A stretch of DNA of 64,000 nucleotides from Litoditis marina. Its lineage: Eukaryota > Nematoda > Chromadorea > Rhabditida > Rhabditidae. The position numbers and the translations under genes are program-made. The notes under the pieces were generated by a model. It had not been told where the DNA came from and ran no database searches. It saw nothing but the letters and a program-made list of their open reading frames with translations. The stretch is taken from assembly GCA_964036275.1 (NCBI GenBank), contig OZ038440.1, positions 62,001 through 126,000 of the forward strand, written 5' to 3'. Positions 15,646 through 27,000 of this stretch are shown piece after piece. Positions within the stretch are counted from its first letter, which is position 1, and every line of letters starts with the position of its first letter.

Positions 15646-18600
15646 ATGACGACCTCCGTAGACGATGTAGTGGCCACCGTGCTAGAGCAGGTAGAGGATA
15701 GAGACATCAAGACGGACGAGTTGAAGTCAGCCCGTATCAAGGATGAGGCGAATCAGTTCTTCAAAGGTGGGTCAATCTTCAGTCAACCAGACTTGTACGA
15801 ACACTTTTAACAGGTCAGAAAGTTTTAACGTTTTAACTTGAAAGAGCCTTTCCTAGAGTGGTAACGTCTCGTTGCGGTGTGGGATCACTGTGTGGTGAGG
15901 ACGAGTGATTCACTAGAACTTCCTCTCCAGAGTTATGTCTGGAATTATGATGAGACTAGGGACTGTGTACCGTATCCAATGTCATAAAGCAGCTCACATG
16001 CGTTTGGGGCTGCTGCATACAAACACAGTTGTGTTTATCTGGTTTTGTTGAACATAATTAGCTACGGTTTCTAAAGTGACTGTTTTCCAGATCAAGCCTT
16101 CGAAGTGGCCATTCAGTTGTACACCATGGCTATAGAATATCACCCAACAGCAGTGCTCTATGCAAATAGGTATGCTCCCATTCCTCTCTTGATGTTTGAT
16201 TTTGACATGTTCTCCGGTTATCTGCGCTCAGGCAACTTGGTGACAGTGCAATGAAGCCGTCCAATGTTGCGTTGAGAATTACTCTAGTCGATCCGGAACA
16301 AATAGTTTAAACGCAACATAGGTGGGACGACTTTGTTGTCAACAGAGATTTTTTGGAAATCAGATGTTTTATCTGGGTGAAAATACTACAAAACTGTGTA
16401 AAGAGTAGGGTTTTCACTAGTAAAGGTAAACATTTTTTTTCAAACGGACCAGTTCAAACTCTTGATTTTGAAGAAAAATGGGTGATTCAATTTTCAATCC
16501 GGAGCCAGGCTAGCATCGCCTTCTGTTTCACTTTTGGCACCACTGAAGGCAATAATAAGTTATACATTAATAATAGCATCAAAGTAGTGTGTCGTTGAAT
16601 TGAAAATGCGTTTTCAGAAGTATGGCATATCTGAAGACAGAATTATATGGAAGTGCTCTGGAAGATGCGGATACAGCCATTGCCCTGCAACCCAGCTATG
16701 TGAAGGTAGTTCTGAAAGGCGATGGAACTATCACTTTATAGTCACCCATCAGTAAGCTGTGACTTTTCCACAGAAAGTAAACCGTTTTCGATTGATGTTC
16801 GGGAACATTCGTCACGAAAAATAGTTATAATTTCCGTGACTATTCAGCTAATACTGGTATAATACTGGTATGTTTACAGTGCTTAAAATTGTGGTTTCTA
16901 TCAATATAAGACATCAGGCACTAATGCTGTCATAACGTGTTAAATACACAGTAATGTGTGGTTAGTCATTCACTGCTCTGGGAAGTGAATACATGAAAGA
17001 GGTAAATAGATACTATTCCACGTTGGTTATGTGCTAGGCATAACGCTTTTCTTGAAAATGAGGTTCGTGTGTTCATTTTGAATGAAGTGGTACACGGCTG
17101 AAAAACTTGCCGTAATAGATGATAATGCTTCTCTTTTGCAGGCGTATTTCCGGCGAGCGACGGCGAATATGGCTCTGGGCAGATTCAAGAAGGCGTTGGC
17201 CGACTATTCGGCCGTCTGCAAGGCATGTCCCAATGACGGAGACGCGAAGAAGAAGAAGGTACACACTACAAACTATATGGTCGTATTGGGGGTCGGGACA
17301 CTAGAAAACATGGTCGAGGGGTCGTGAGAATTTTAAGGTAATGCGAGGCCCTTGGCGGTGTATGAATATGGTACTTGTACAATCATCGTCATACATCGCC
17401 AAGCTTCTATGATATAAAATCTCGCGACATCTTCACTTTCTTGAGCCGCGATCCCTCCAAAACTGCGACACCTTATTCACTGTCAACTTCGTAAGAAGTT
17501 CTCAGTTTTCAACTCGAGACCCCGTCAGCTGTTCATGTCCTAGTAAAGTTGTCCAAATAGCGTGTTTCCATCTAAAGTCGGACCTTAATGTGGCCGTATT
17601 CACCAATTCTCGGGAGGCTAAAATACCTTCCCGCGAGAAGGAAGAGCACGAACATAGTGTGCTGGTAAGGAGGGTCCAGAGGCGCGGGAAACTTTTTTTT
17701 TTACCTTCCCGCGACATTTGTGAATACGGCCACAGAAGTGGTTATCGTTAGCATCGTGGAGCAGAGAAGAGATCCTTTGAATACACTTGTATGTGCACGT
17801 GTCGAGTTGCGAATATAATGCTATTCTATTCGTAGGACGAGTGCCAGAAGATCATTCGTCGAATCGCCTTCGAGAAGGCCATTTCGGTCGACCACGACAA
17901 GAAGCCGCTGGCCGAACTGATCGACTTCTCATCCATGGGTCAGCATCTATTTCATCAAAATATAGTATTGATAATGATCAAAACAATCCATTTTCTGATA
18001 GTTAAAGAAGGACGAATATGTGGTCTAATGCCAACGCTTCAGTCCTTCAAACTGCAATACATTTTTCAATTTCAGTTCAAAGGACTGTTTTACACGGGAT
18101 CGGTCCACATAATCGTCCTACTTTAATAATCAGAAAAAGATTTCTTTTGCTCACTTGACTTTAGGCTGATGTGGATAAAAAGCAATCGATGGACAAGTTA
18201 TGCGAATGAACTTTTAAAGGAAAGAGTAAAAACATAAAATCGTAGGGAACCTCCATAACAAAGTTGTACAAGTTATTTAGCTGACAGTCAGACTATAGTA
18301 TCTTGGGCAAAACAGATTATTGCTCATTTCCAGAGTAGTTTATTTTTATGAAATAATTTCGAAAGCTGTACATAGTAATCTGTTGTTTTACTAATGGTGA
18401 AAAAGACTAAGTTAAAGGAAATATGATATAATGATGGAACTTTTCAATTTCCAGCGGTTGAGGATAGCTACGATGGTCCGCGTATGGAGGAAGACATTAG
18501 TGAAGAATTCGTGAAGAGCTTGGTAGAAACCTTCAAGAAGCAAGGCAAATTACATAGGAAATATGCTTTCAAGGTATCTGGCGTCGTTTTTAACTACAGT

Positions 18601-21600
18601 TCTACGAAATTTCCCTCTACAGAGAGTAAGGTTCGCGAGTTAGTGACTAACGTGTTTTGGTCAACACTCAATTATTGATTACTGGAAAACGGCTGGAACT
18701 TTCGGGTGGCGTAAACGACAGTTTATGGGAGTGTTGGTCCTTTAGCGATGCATAAAGAGACCACGGCCTAGTGATGGTTTAGGAATTGTTTTCAAGTTGT
18801 GGTATTCTGTCGTTGAAGTATTCCTATTTCCAGATCTTACTTGAGATATACAAGTTCTTCAAAGAACAACCGACTATGGTAGAGATAGAGGTGTGTCTTT
18901 TCTCTGGTTTCATTTCTCATAGATACTGTATGGATGTTTTAATTTCGAATACTTTTGTTTTTGTGCGCAAAACTGATTTGTTAAATCTGATCTAAATTTA
19001 ATATAGAAGAGCTAGCTGATTGAGCCACTCTGCCTCTCACATTATCAATCAATGCTGAAATTCTATCATTATCGACACCGTATTGAGTTTATTCGCAACC
19101 CAAAGTGTGCGTAGTTCTTAACGTTTTAAAAGTTTTTCAAGATCCATAGTCAATTTGTTGGATAAGAGAGCAGCCGAATTAATGTTTCCAGGTCCCATCT
19201 GGAAACAAGTTCACTATCTGTGGCGATGTTCACGGACAATTCTACGATCTGTGCAATATTATGGACATAAATGGTCCTCCTAGTGAACGGAATCCATACG
19301 TTAGTCCCTATTCCTGTTTTCTCAGCTCAACATACCCTGATTATTGAATATCAAAAGAAAAGGTTGTGAAGTCTACATATAGCCGTGCATTATTCGCATG
19401 AAATTTGTATCCAGAAGTTCAGGTGTTCATAAGTATATCATGCCGTCTGGAAACTCGAACACAAAGTATACTTTGTACGCAGAAGTTCTTGAAAAATTGT
19501 CTTTCACTGAGTTTTTGATTCAAGGCGGGATTTTCTTACATAAGCGTTCTTGGATTTTTCAAAAATAAAATGAGCTATATTTGCGATTGAAATTGTGTTG
19601 AAGTTTTTATTTTAAATATGTAAAAGATTGGTTTGGTATTGATTGTTGTGTCGAAATGGGATCGACTATGAAAAATCGTGCTTGTATCGCTTACTGTTTA
19701 GTTGTTCAATGGCGATTTCGTGGACAGAGGGTCGTTTAGTGTGGAAACGATCTTCACAATGTTCGCGTACAAACTACTCTACCCCAATCATTTCTTCCTC
19801 TCTAGAGGAAACCATGAGAGTGATGTCATGAACAAGGTCGGGTTTTATAGACGTCTTGCCGCCACATTACTCACATCATCTGGATTTCCAGATTGATGCC
19901 GATTATCATTATCTCAAATGAGAATTGAAAACGTATGACGACTGTGTTCGATTGAAAATTGAATCACTCGTTTTTCTTCAAAAAAAAAAAAAAAAATCAA
20001 AAAATGTCATCTTTACTGTTGAAAACTTCACTTTTCACCCAGTTTTGTAGTATCAGGCTAAACACCTGATTTTTAAAGAAAATCTCTGTTGACACTGTTG
20101 ACAGCAAAAGTCGCCCACCTCTGAGTGACAAGTTGGTTTGTTTATTAACCTAATGTGTCAACGGAGACAACGGAGTTTGTTTATTAACCTAATGTGTCAA
20201 CGGAGATTTTAGCTGGTCTACCTGTCTCTCTACCCAGCGCAATCATCAGAGAGATGTTGTATTGTTGTACAATTAGAACTTGGGTGAAAGTGAAGGGTTT
20301 GTGAGACTGGGATTAATTTTAGCCTTTTCATTTCTCTTTTTGCAGATGTATGGTTTCGAAGGAGAAGTTAAGAAGAAGTACAATCAACAAATGTCGGAAT
20401 TCTTCACGGAAATTTTCTGTTACCTGCCACTCTGCCATCTGATCAATAAGAAAATATTTGTAAGTTGCTTGTCTCTATTTCTCATCAGCAAACATGTTCA
20501 CACACTTACCGTTTTTCTTTTGAGTTGCTCCGGACTACTATAGAGTTTTGCCCGCTCGAAATCTTGATATTGCAACCAATCGTATGGATTATAACCTATC
20601 TAATGTTGAAGGAGGAGGACGGTCTTATATGCAGGCCTTTCGTGGTTGACGTTTGACTCAATATTGATAAGGAAAACGTTTCTTTTTCGGTTGTTCTTAC
20701 GAATGTTGTTCCATAAGTTTGCTGAGTGTTGTTGAGTTGGTTTAGACAAGAATCGTATTTATGTAAAATGATTTCAATTTATAGTGTGCTGCAAATGTAT
20801 TGTTTTGCGGCCAATTACACAATCAACCGGGTTGCATGCAACCAAAGCATAACCGGGTTGCATGTGTAAAGACAGTTCGGTTGCTTTCCAAATGCAACCA
20901 AAGCAACCGAATTGCATTAAAAACAGGAAAATGCCCAAAAATTGAGTGTTTGGTTGCATTTGAAAAGCAACCGAAAGCAACCAAATTTTCTTCACAGATG
21001 CAATCCGGTTGCATGTGTAAACTGCCTTGTTTTGCAGGTCTGCCACGGGGGTCTGTTCAAAGAGGATGGCATCACTCTGGACGCGATTAGGAAGACGCAA
21101 CGTGTTCGTCAACCGCCTGACGAGGGAATCATGTGTGATTTGCTGTGGTCAGTGAACAGTATGATCCGGGTCCTAAAGTAATGGTATTTTCAGGCACACA
21201 CAGTAAGGTCCAACTACAAAGGAACCCATTTCATCATTTCAGTATTACAATTTTATAACGGCGAAATTAGTGCAATACCATGGGGTCCGTAACTTCTGGC
21301 TTCAGCTGGCTGGTAGAATCAACCACTATTGCAATATTTCTGGACACATTTGTGTAAACATTACCAGGGTTTCATACGTGTTCGTGTGCGGGTGAGAGTA
21401 TGATGCGGGACCTGAAACCTGAAACTATAACTTGAGAAGAAACCCGTTTTTCCATTTAAAGACAGAAAGGTTCTTGATTCTTAATAGAAAATGTAGTCTG
21501 TTTTGGAATTTGTGGCTACTCTATCATCATAACTGTAATAATATGTGCAGGTCGGATCCTCAGGATATGCGAGGCCGTGTTCCGTCGAAGCGAGGAGTGG

Positions 21601-23596
21601 GCTGCCAATTCGGCCCCGATGTCACGGAAGCGTGGTGCGCCTTGAATGGAGTCGACTACGTAGTCAGGTAGGGTATATATTCATAATATATGTTCATATG
21701 TAACCCTTCTTCTGCTCTGTTTATTACGCCCCACGCTCATTGGCATGTGCAGTAGCTGTTTAAAAAACTCATTTTGTCTATAAAAGCTGAGCTGCTTTGT
21801 AGTACTCTGGTTTTGTATAGTATACATAGGTGAAAAGTCACGGGCCTACAAGGTTCCTTTTAGGGCCGCGATTTCCGTAGTCGAAATCACCCTATTAGGG
21901 CCTACTAGGGGCGCTTAGGGTGACATTTTTCGGCTCAAATACTGGATTAAATATGTTTGTCTTGCTCACCCTTGTGTATATACTCAAGAAATTTGAAAAC
22001 ACATAGATCAGTGCAACATGGTTGCAATCAAAAACAATGAAAAAAGCTAGGTCGAAATCGCGGCCCTTTCAGGGCCTATTGGGCCGGCGTTTGCGAAATC
22101 ACCCGAAATTCCCCTTTTAGGGGCTAATAATCCCTTGACTTTTCACCTGAATATGAGCAGGGCGAAATGAGATAGTCGGGGGCATATTCTAAGAACATGC
22201 TCATGAGAAAGTTTAGCAGTGCACTTAAGTAGTTCACATAGAATGGACGAAGACTGTAAAGGGATAATCACAGACAACGTTACGTGTCCCCTCACTTAGC
22301 TAAATGAAGAAGCCCACTTTTGAAATCTCACTAAGGGGCCCTGATGGTTTAGTTGGTCTTTTTCATATCATGTATCATTCGCCTCAGTTACTTACAAGTT
22401 ACAAGCTTCAAATACTCACTGAGCCAATGCAAAATATGCAGAACTGACTTGTGATGGCACGAATGTGTGGCTGCGATATGGGAAGCCTTCGGTTCTGATG
22501 TGTCTCTGGGTTGATCGTGGGACTTTTAAACGGAAAGTTGCACATCCAGCAGCGTCAATGTGTTATTATTTAGTATGGTTTCAGGAGTCACGAAGTGAAG
22601 CCGGAAGGCTACGAGGAACACCACGGCGGTCGATGTTACACCGTGTTCTCCGCGCCCAACTACTGCGACCAGATGGGCAACAAGGGCGCCTTCATCAACA
22701 TAACTGGTGACAGTCTCAAGGTTCGTGTTTGCCGGTCATTTGTAGTTGTCGCTCACGTGTCTGGGGCTACTCTGTTGACATCAGAGGCCGTATCCACCAA
22801 TATTTTCCCCCTCTCCCGGGAGCGAAACTTCAACCAAGTTTGCTCTCCCGCGAACCTAAAAATGCTCCCGGGAGAGGAAAAATTATTGGTGGATACGGTC
22901 ACAGAGTGTGGTTCAAGGTGGTTCCGATGAACTGCGAATGCATCCAAATTTTGATTAAAAGAAATTTCATTTTTCTCAATGTTCAGGGGGTCGTTCCAAT
23001 CAAAGGTTTTTTTATGAAAGACTAGCTGAAAGACGAGATGAGAGAATGAGAGATGAAAGATGAGAGAGAGGGTAGTTAACGTAATAATTCGACACAGTTG
23101 CCTCACGTATGTTGTTGCTGTTTTAGCATAGATAAAGTTTGCTTTTTGTGAAGTAGGCCCATACGGGGTTCCTGCCGTGTTTGTAGTTTGATCCCATTGT
23201 TTTACCAGAACGCAGATTCCACATATGTTTCATTGACAGGATATGGGAGTTACGTGTAGATGTTTCGTTGTAATCGTGCGCACGGCAGTTCACGTCGTAT
23301 AGTAATAAAAAGTAGTGTGCCGCTGCTCTAGAGCGATATTAAAAAAAAGATTGAATAGATTTATTCGCAGTTCAACAGGCGATTCTCACATTGTTCGATA
23401 CTTTGTACTACTATACTTTGTGAATATCACTGGTACGATCTCTCCTGTGTGGTGAAAATGGTGTTTTTTGCGACCACAGCCTATTTATTTCGTATTTGAA
23501 ATTCCCTGTTTTCAGCCTAAGTTCACTACCTTTGACGCAGTCGACCACCCTACTGTTCCACCGATGGTCTATGCAAATAGTTTATTCGGTTTCTAG
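15646..23596 (+). CDS. PPP5C: Serine/threonine protein phosphatase 5
   Basis: PPP-family metallophosphatase with N-terminal TPRs that bind the Hsp90 C-terminus. Exons: 15646-15766, 16091-16169, 16618-16705, 17142-17258, 17836-17938, 18455-18573, 18834-18890, 19192-19299, 19702-19836, 20346-20459, 21038-21147, 21551-21667, 22585-22720, 23516-23596; 494 residues, intact, close to family length. Three TPRs over about residues 30-135 ([60 protein letters not shown]). Catalytic motifs GDVHGQ (~239), GDFVDRG (~268), RGNHES (~299), CHGGLF (~349), MCDLLWSDPQ, FSAPNYC. The C-terminal [13 protein letters not shown] matches the autoinhibitory tail region. Introns hold at least seven repeat elements. Confidence 0.97.
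16310..16505 (+). repeat. Dispersed repeat in PPP5C intron 2 (inverted partner at 19950)
   Basis: Shares, in reverse complement, a run of blocks with intron 9: gtcaacagagattttt, gtgaaaatactacaaaact, tgaagaaaaa and gtgattcaattttcaat. Reads as one copy of a roughly 190-bp element. Confidence 0.65.
17589..17733 (+). mobile_element. MITE, TGTGGCCGTATTCACC family, copy C
   Basis: In PPP5C intron 4. TGTGGCCGTATTCACCAAT at the left is inverted at the right (tgaatacggccaca). Interior is close to copy B. Confidence 0.88.
18008..18122. mobile_element. Palindromic MITE, GGACGATTATGTGG family, copy 1
   Basis: In PPP5C intron 5. The ends gacgaatatgtggtc and ggtccacataatcgtc are inverted, and the centre is also palindromic (tcaaactgcaatac / tttcagttcaaagga). 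A second copy lies at 60497-60608. Confidence 0.75.
19950..20135 (-). repeat. Dispersed repeat in PPP5C intron 9, inverted relative to intron 2
   Basis: Reverse-complement partner of 16310-16505, with a 16-base A-run inside. The pair brackets PPP5C exons 3-9. Confidence 0.65.
20137..20208. repeat. Tandem duplication, 39-bp period
   Basis: GTTTGTTTATTAACCTAATG followed by tgtcaacggaga occurs twice in succession in PPP5C intron 9. Confidence 0.85.
20815..21030. mobile_element. Foldback element with CCGGTTGCATG repeats
   Basis: In PPP5C intron 10, ending against exon 11. ttcggttgctttccaaatgc (about 20876) is inverted at about 20950 (gcatttgaaaagcaaccgaa). Direct copies of ccggttgcatgtgtaaa occur on both sides. 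No gene content. Confidence 0.7.
21828..22148. mobile_element. 321-bp MITE with 13-bp TIRs
   Basis: AGGTGAAAAGTCA (21828-21840) and TGACTTTTCACCT (22136-22148) are perfect inverted repeats in PPP5C intron 12. Subterminal blocks are rich in AGGGCC/GGCCCT. No clear target duplication and no open frame. Confidence 0.8.
22785..22903. mobile_element. Palindromic MITE related to the TGTGGCCG family
   Basis: In PPP5C intron 13. GGCCGTATCCACCAATA and the inverse attggtggatacggtc form the ends, with inner ctctcccgggag blocks also inverted. The terminal sequence resembles copies A-D, but the interior differs. Confidence 0.7.
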
Positions 23597-23929
23597 TTCG
23601 AATTGTTGACTCTTTTTCTATTTCAAGTTAGCCATGATTATTAGATTACACATTGAGTTCATGTTGAAAGGAGAGTTTGTGTTCAGTAATATTGTTACTT
23701 GTGACCGGTGTGAGCTGACCTGGTTAGCTGCGCTAGTAATTATTCTTGTTACCTGTTGATCTTATTTTTCTGTTCTTTAAAACGTTGAGTAGTTTTCCTA
23801 GTATGACACGTAGATATAGTTTCAACCGGTATATTGGCATGCATGTCTTTTTTGCGCCATTGTCAAGGATAGAGTGTTTGTTCGGTGTTCCGTTTTACTG
23901 TTTTTATTGTGTAAGAAGAAGAACCGTGA

Positions 23930-23935
23930 AATAAA
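23930..23935 (+). terminator. PPP5C polyadenylation signal AATAAA
   Basis: AATAAA 334 bp after the PPP5C stop. The oppositely oriented His-rich gene stops at 24014, so the two 3' UTRs probably overlap. Confidence 0.6.
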
Positions 23936-24013
23936 GGTTAAATGATTCACTTCTATATAAAACATAAATACAACTTTTATCTTCGGAAGATGGCCTCAAG
24001 TCTTCTATCTGGT

Positions 24014-27000
24014 CTATTTGTGAGCATGGTGCTTGCCGTGCTTCTTGTGGTGAGAGTGCTGAAAAGAGAGTAGTTACAGTATGTATAGTTTGTTTGTACT
24101 TTGTACTCTGATTGTTGTTCTGTATACTATCCAACTATATCGACTGGAATGTACCTCGTGGTGATCTGCGTGGTGGTGGTGGGCATGTTCATGTCCATGT
24201 CCATGCTTGTGGTGGTGATGTTCCACCTCACTTTCCGAAGAGCTGGACGAAGATGAGCTGGAGGAAGAATCCTTCTTAGCATGTTCTACATGCTTGTGAG
24301 CATGATGTTTGCCGTGCTTCTTGTGGTGAGAGTGCTGAAAAGAGAGTAGTTACAGTATGTATAGTTTGTTTGTACTTTGTACTCTGATTGTTGTTCTGTA
24401 TACTATCCAACTATATCGACTGGAATGTACCTCGTGGTGATCTGCGTGGTGGTGGTGGGCATGTTCATGTCCATGTCCATGCTTGTGGTGGTGATGTTCC
24501 ACCTCACTTTCCGAAGAGCTGGACGAAGATGAGCTGGAGGAAGAATCCTTCTCAGCATGCTCTACATGCTTGTGAGCATGATGTTTGCCGTGCTTCTTGT
24601 GGTGAGAGTGCTGAAAAGAGAATAGTTACAGTATGTATAGTTTGTTTGTACTTTGTACTCTGATTGTTGTTCTGTCTACTATCCAACTATATCGACTGGA
24701 ATCTACCTCGTGGTGATCTGCGTGGTGGTGGTGGGCATGTTCATGTCCATGTCCATGCTTGTGGTGGTGATGTTCCACCTCACTTTCAGAAGAGCTGGAC
24801 GAAGATGAGCTGGAGGAAGAATCCTTCTTAGCATGCTCTACATGCTTGTGAGCATGATGTTTTCCGTGCTTCTTGTGGTGAGAGTGCTGAAAAGAGAGTA
24901 GTTACAGTATGTATAGTTTGTTTGTACTTTGTACTCTGATTGTTGTTCTGTCTACTATCCAACTATATCGACTGGAATCTACCTCGTGGTGATCTGCGTG
25001 GTGGTGGTGGGCATGTTCATGTCCATGTCCATGCTTGTGGTGGTGATGTTCCACCTCACTTTCCGAAGAGCTGGACGAAGATGAGCTGGAGGAAGAATCC
25101 TTCTTAGCATGCTCTACATGCTTGTGAGCATGATGTTTGCCGTGCTTCTTGTGGTGAGAGTGCTGGAAAGAGAATAGTTACAGTATGTATAGTTTGTTTG
25201 TACTTTGTACTCTGATTGTTGTTCTGTCTACTATCCAACTATATCGACTGGAATCTACCTCGTGATGATCTGCGTGGTGGTGGTGGTCATGTCCATGTCC
25301 ATGTCCATGCTTGTGGTGGTGATGTTCCACCTCACTTTCCGAAGAGCTGGACGAAGATGAGCTGGAGGAAGAATCCTTCTTAGCATGCTCTACATGTTTA
25401 TGAGCATGATGTTTGCCGTGCTTCTTGTGGTGAGAGTGCTGGAAAGAGAATAGTTACAGTATGTATAGTTTGTTTGTACTTTGTACTCTGATTGTTGTTC
25501 TGTCTACTATCCAACTATATCGACTGGAATCTACCTCGTGGTGATCTGCGTGGTGGTGGTGGGCATGTTCATGTCCATGTCCATGCTTGTGGTGGTGATG
25601 TTCCACCTCACTTTCCGAAGAGCTGGACGAAGATGAGCTGGAGGAAGAATCCTTCTTAGCATGCTCTACATGTTTATGAGCATGATGTTTGCCGTGCTTC
25701 TTGTGGTGAGAGTGCTGAAAAGAGAGTAGTTACAGTATGTACAGTTTGTTTGTACTCTGATTGTTGTTCTGTCTACTATCCAACTATATCGACTGGAATC
25801 TACCTCGTGGTGATCTGCGTGGTGGTGGTGGGCATGTTCATGTCCATGTCCATGCTTGTGGTGGTGATGTTCCACCTCACTTTCCGAAGAGCTGGACGAA
25901 GATGAGCTGGAGGAAGAATCCTTCTTAGCATGCTCTACATGTTTATGAGCATGATGTTTGCCGTGCTTCTTGTGGTGAGAGTGCTGAAAAGAGAGTAGTT
26001 ACAGTATGTACAGTTTGTTTGTACTCTGATTGTTGTTCTGTCTACTATCCAACTATATCGACTGGAATCTACCTCGTGGTGATCTGCGTGGTGGTGGTGG
26101 GCATGTTCATGTCCATGTCCATGCTTGTGGTGGTGATGTTCCACCTCACTTTCCGAAGAGCTGGACGAAGATGAGCTGGAGGAAGAATCCTTCTTAGCAT
26201 GCTCTACATGTTTATGAGCATGATGTTTGCCGTGCTTCTTGTGGTGAGAGTGCTGAAAAGAGAGTAGTTACAGTATGTACAGTTTGTTTGTACTCTGATT
26301 GTTGTTCTGTCTACTATCCAACTATATCGACTGGAATCTACCTCGTGGTGATCTGCGTGGTGGTGGTGGGCATGTTCATGTCCATGTCCATGCTTGTGGT
26401 GGTGATGTTCCACCTCACTTTCCGAAGAGCTGGACGAAGATGAGCTGGAGGAAGAATCCTTCTTAGCATGCTCTACATGTTTATGAGCATGATGTTTGCC
26501 GTGCTTCTTGTGGTGAGAGTGCTGAAAAGAGAGTAGTTACAGTATGTACAGTTTGTTTGTACTCTGATTGTTGTTCTGTCTACTATCCAACTATATCGAC
26601 TGGAATCTACCTCGTGGTGATCTGCGTGGTGGTGGTGGGCATGTTCATGTCCATGTCCATGCTTGTGGTGGTGATGTTCCACCTCACTTTCCGAAGAGCT
26701 GGACGAAGATGAGCTGGAGGAAGAATCCTTCTTAGCATGCTCTACATGTTTATGAGCATGATGTTTGCCGTGCTTCTTGTGGTGAGAGTGCTGAAAAGAG
26801 AGTAGTTACAGTATGTACAGTTTGTTTGTACTCTGATTGTTGTTCTGTCTACTATCCAACTATATCGACTGGAATCTACCTCGTGGTGATCTGCGTGGTG
26901 GTGGTGGGCATGTTCATGTCCATGTCCATGCTTGTGGTGGTGATGTTCCACCTCACTTTCCGAAGAGCTGGACGAAGATGAGCTGGAGGAAGAATCCTTC

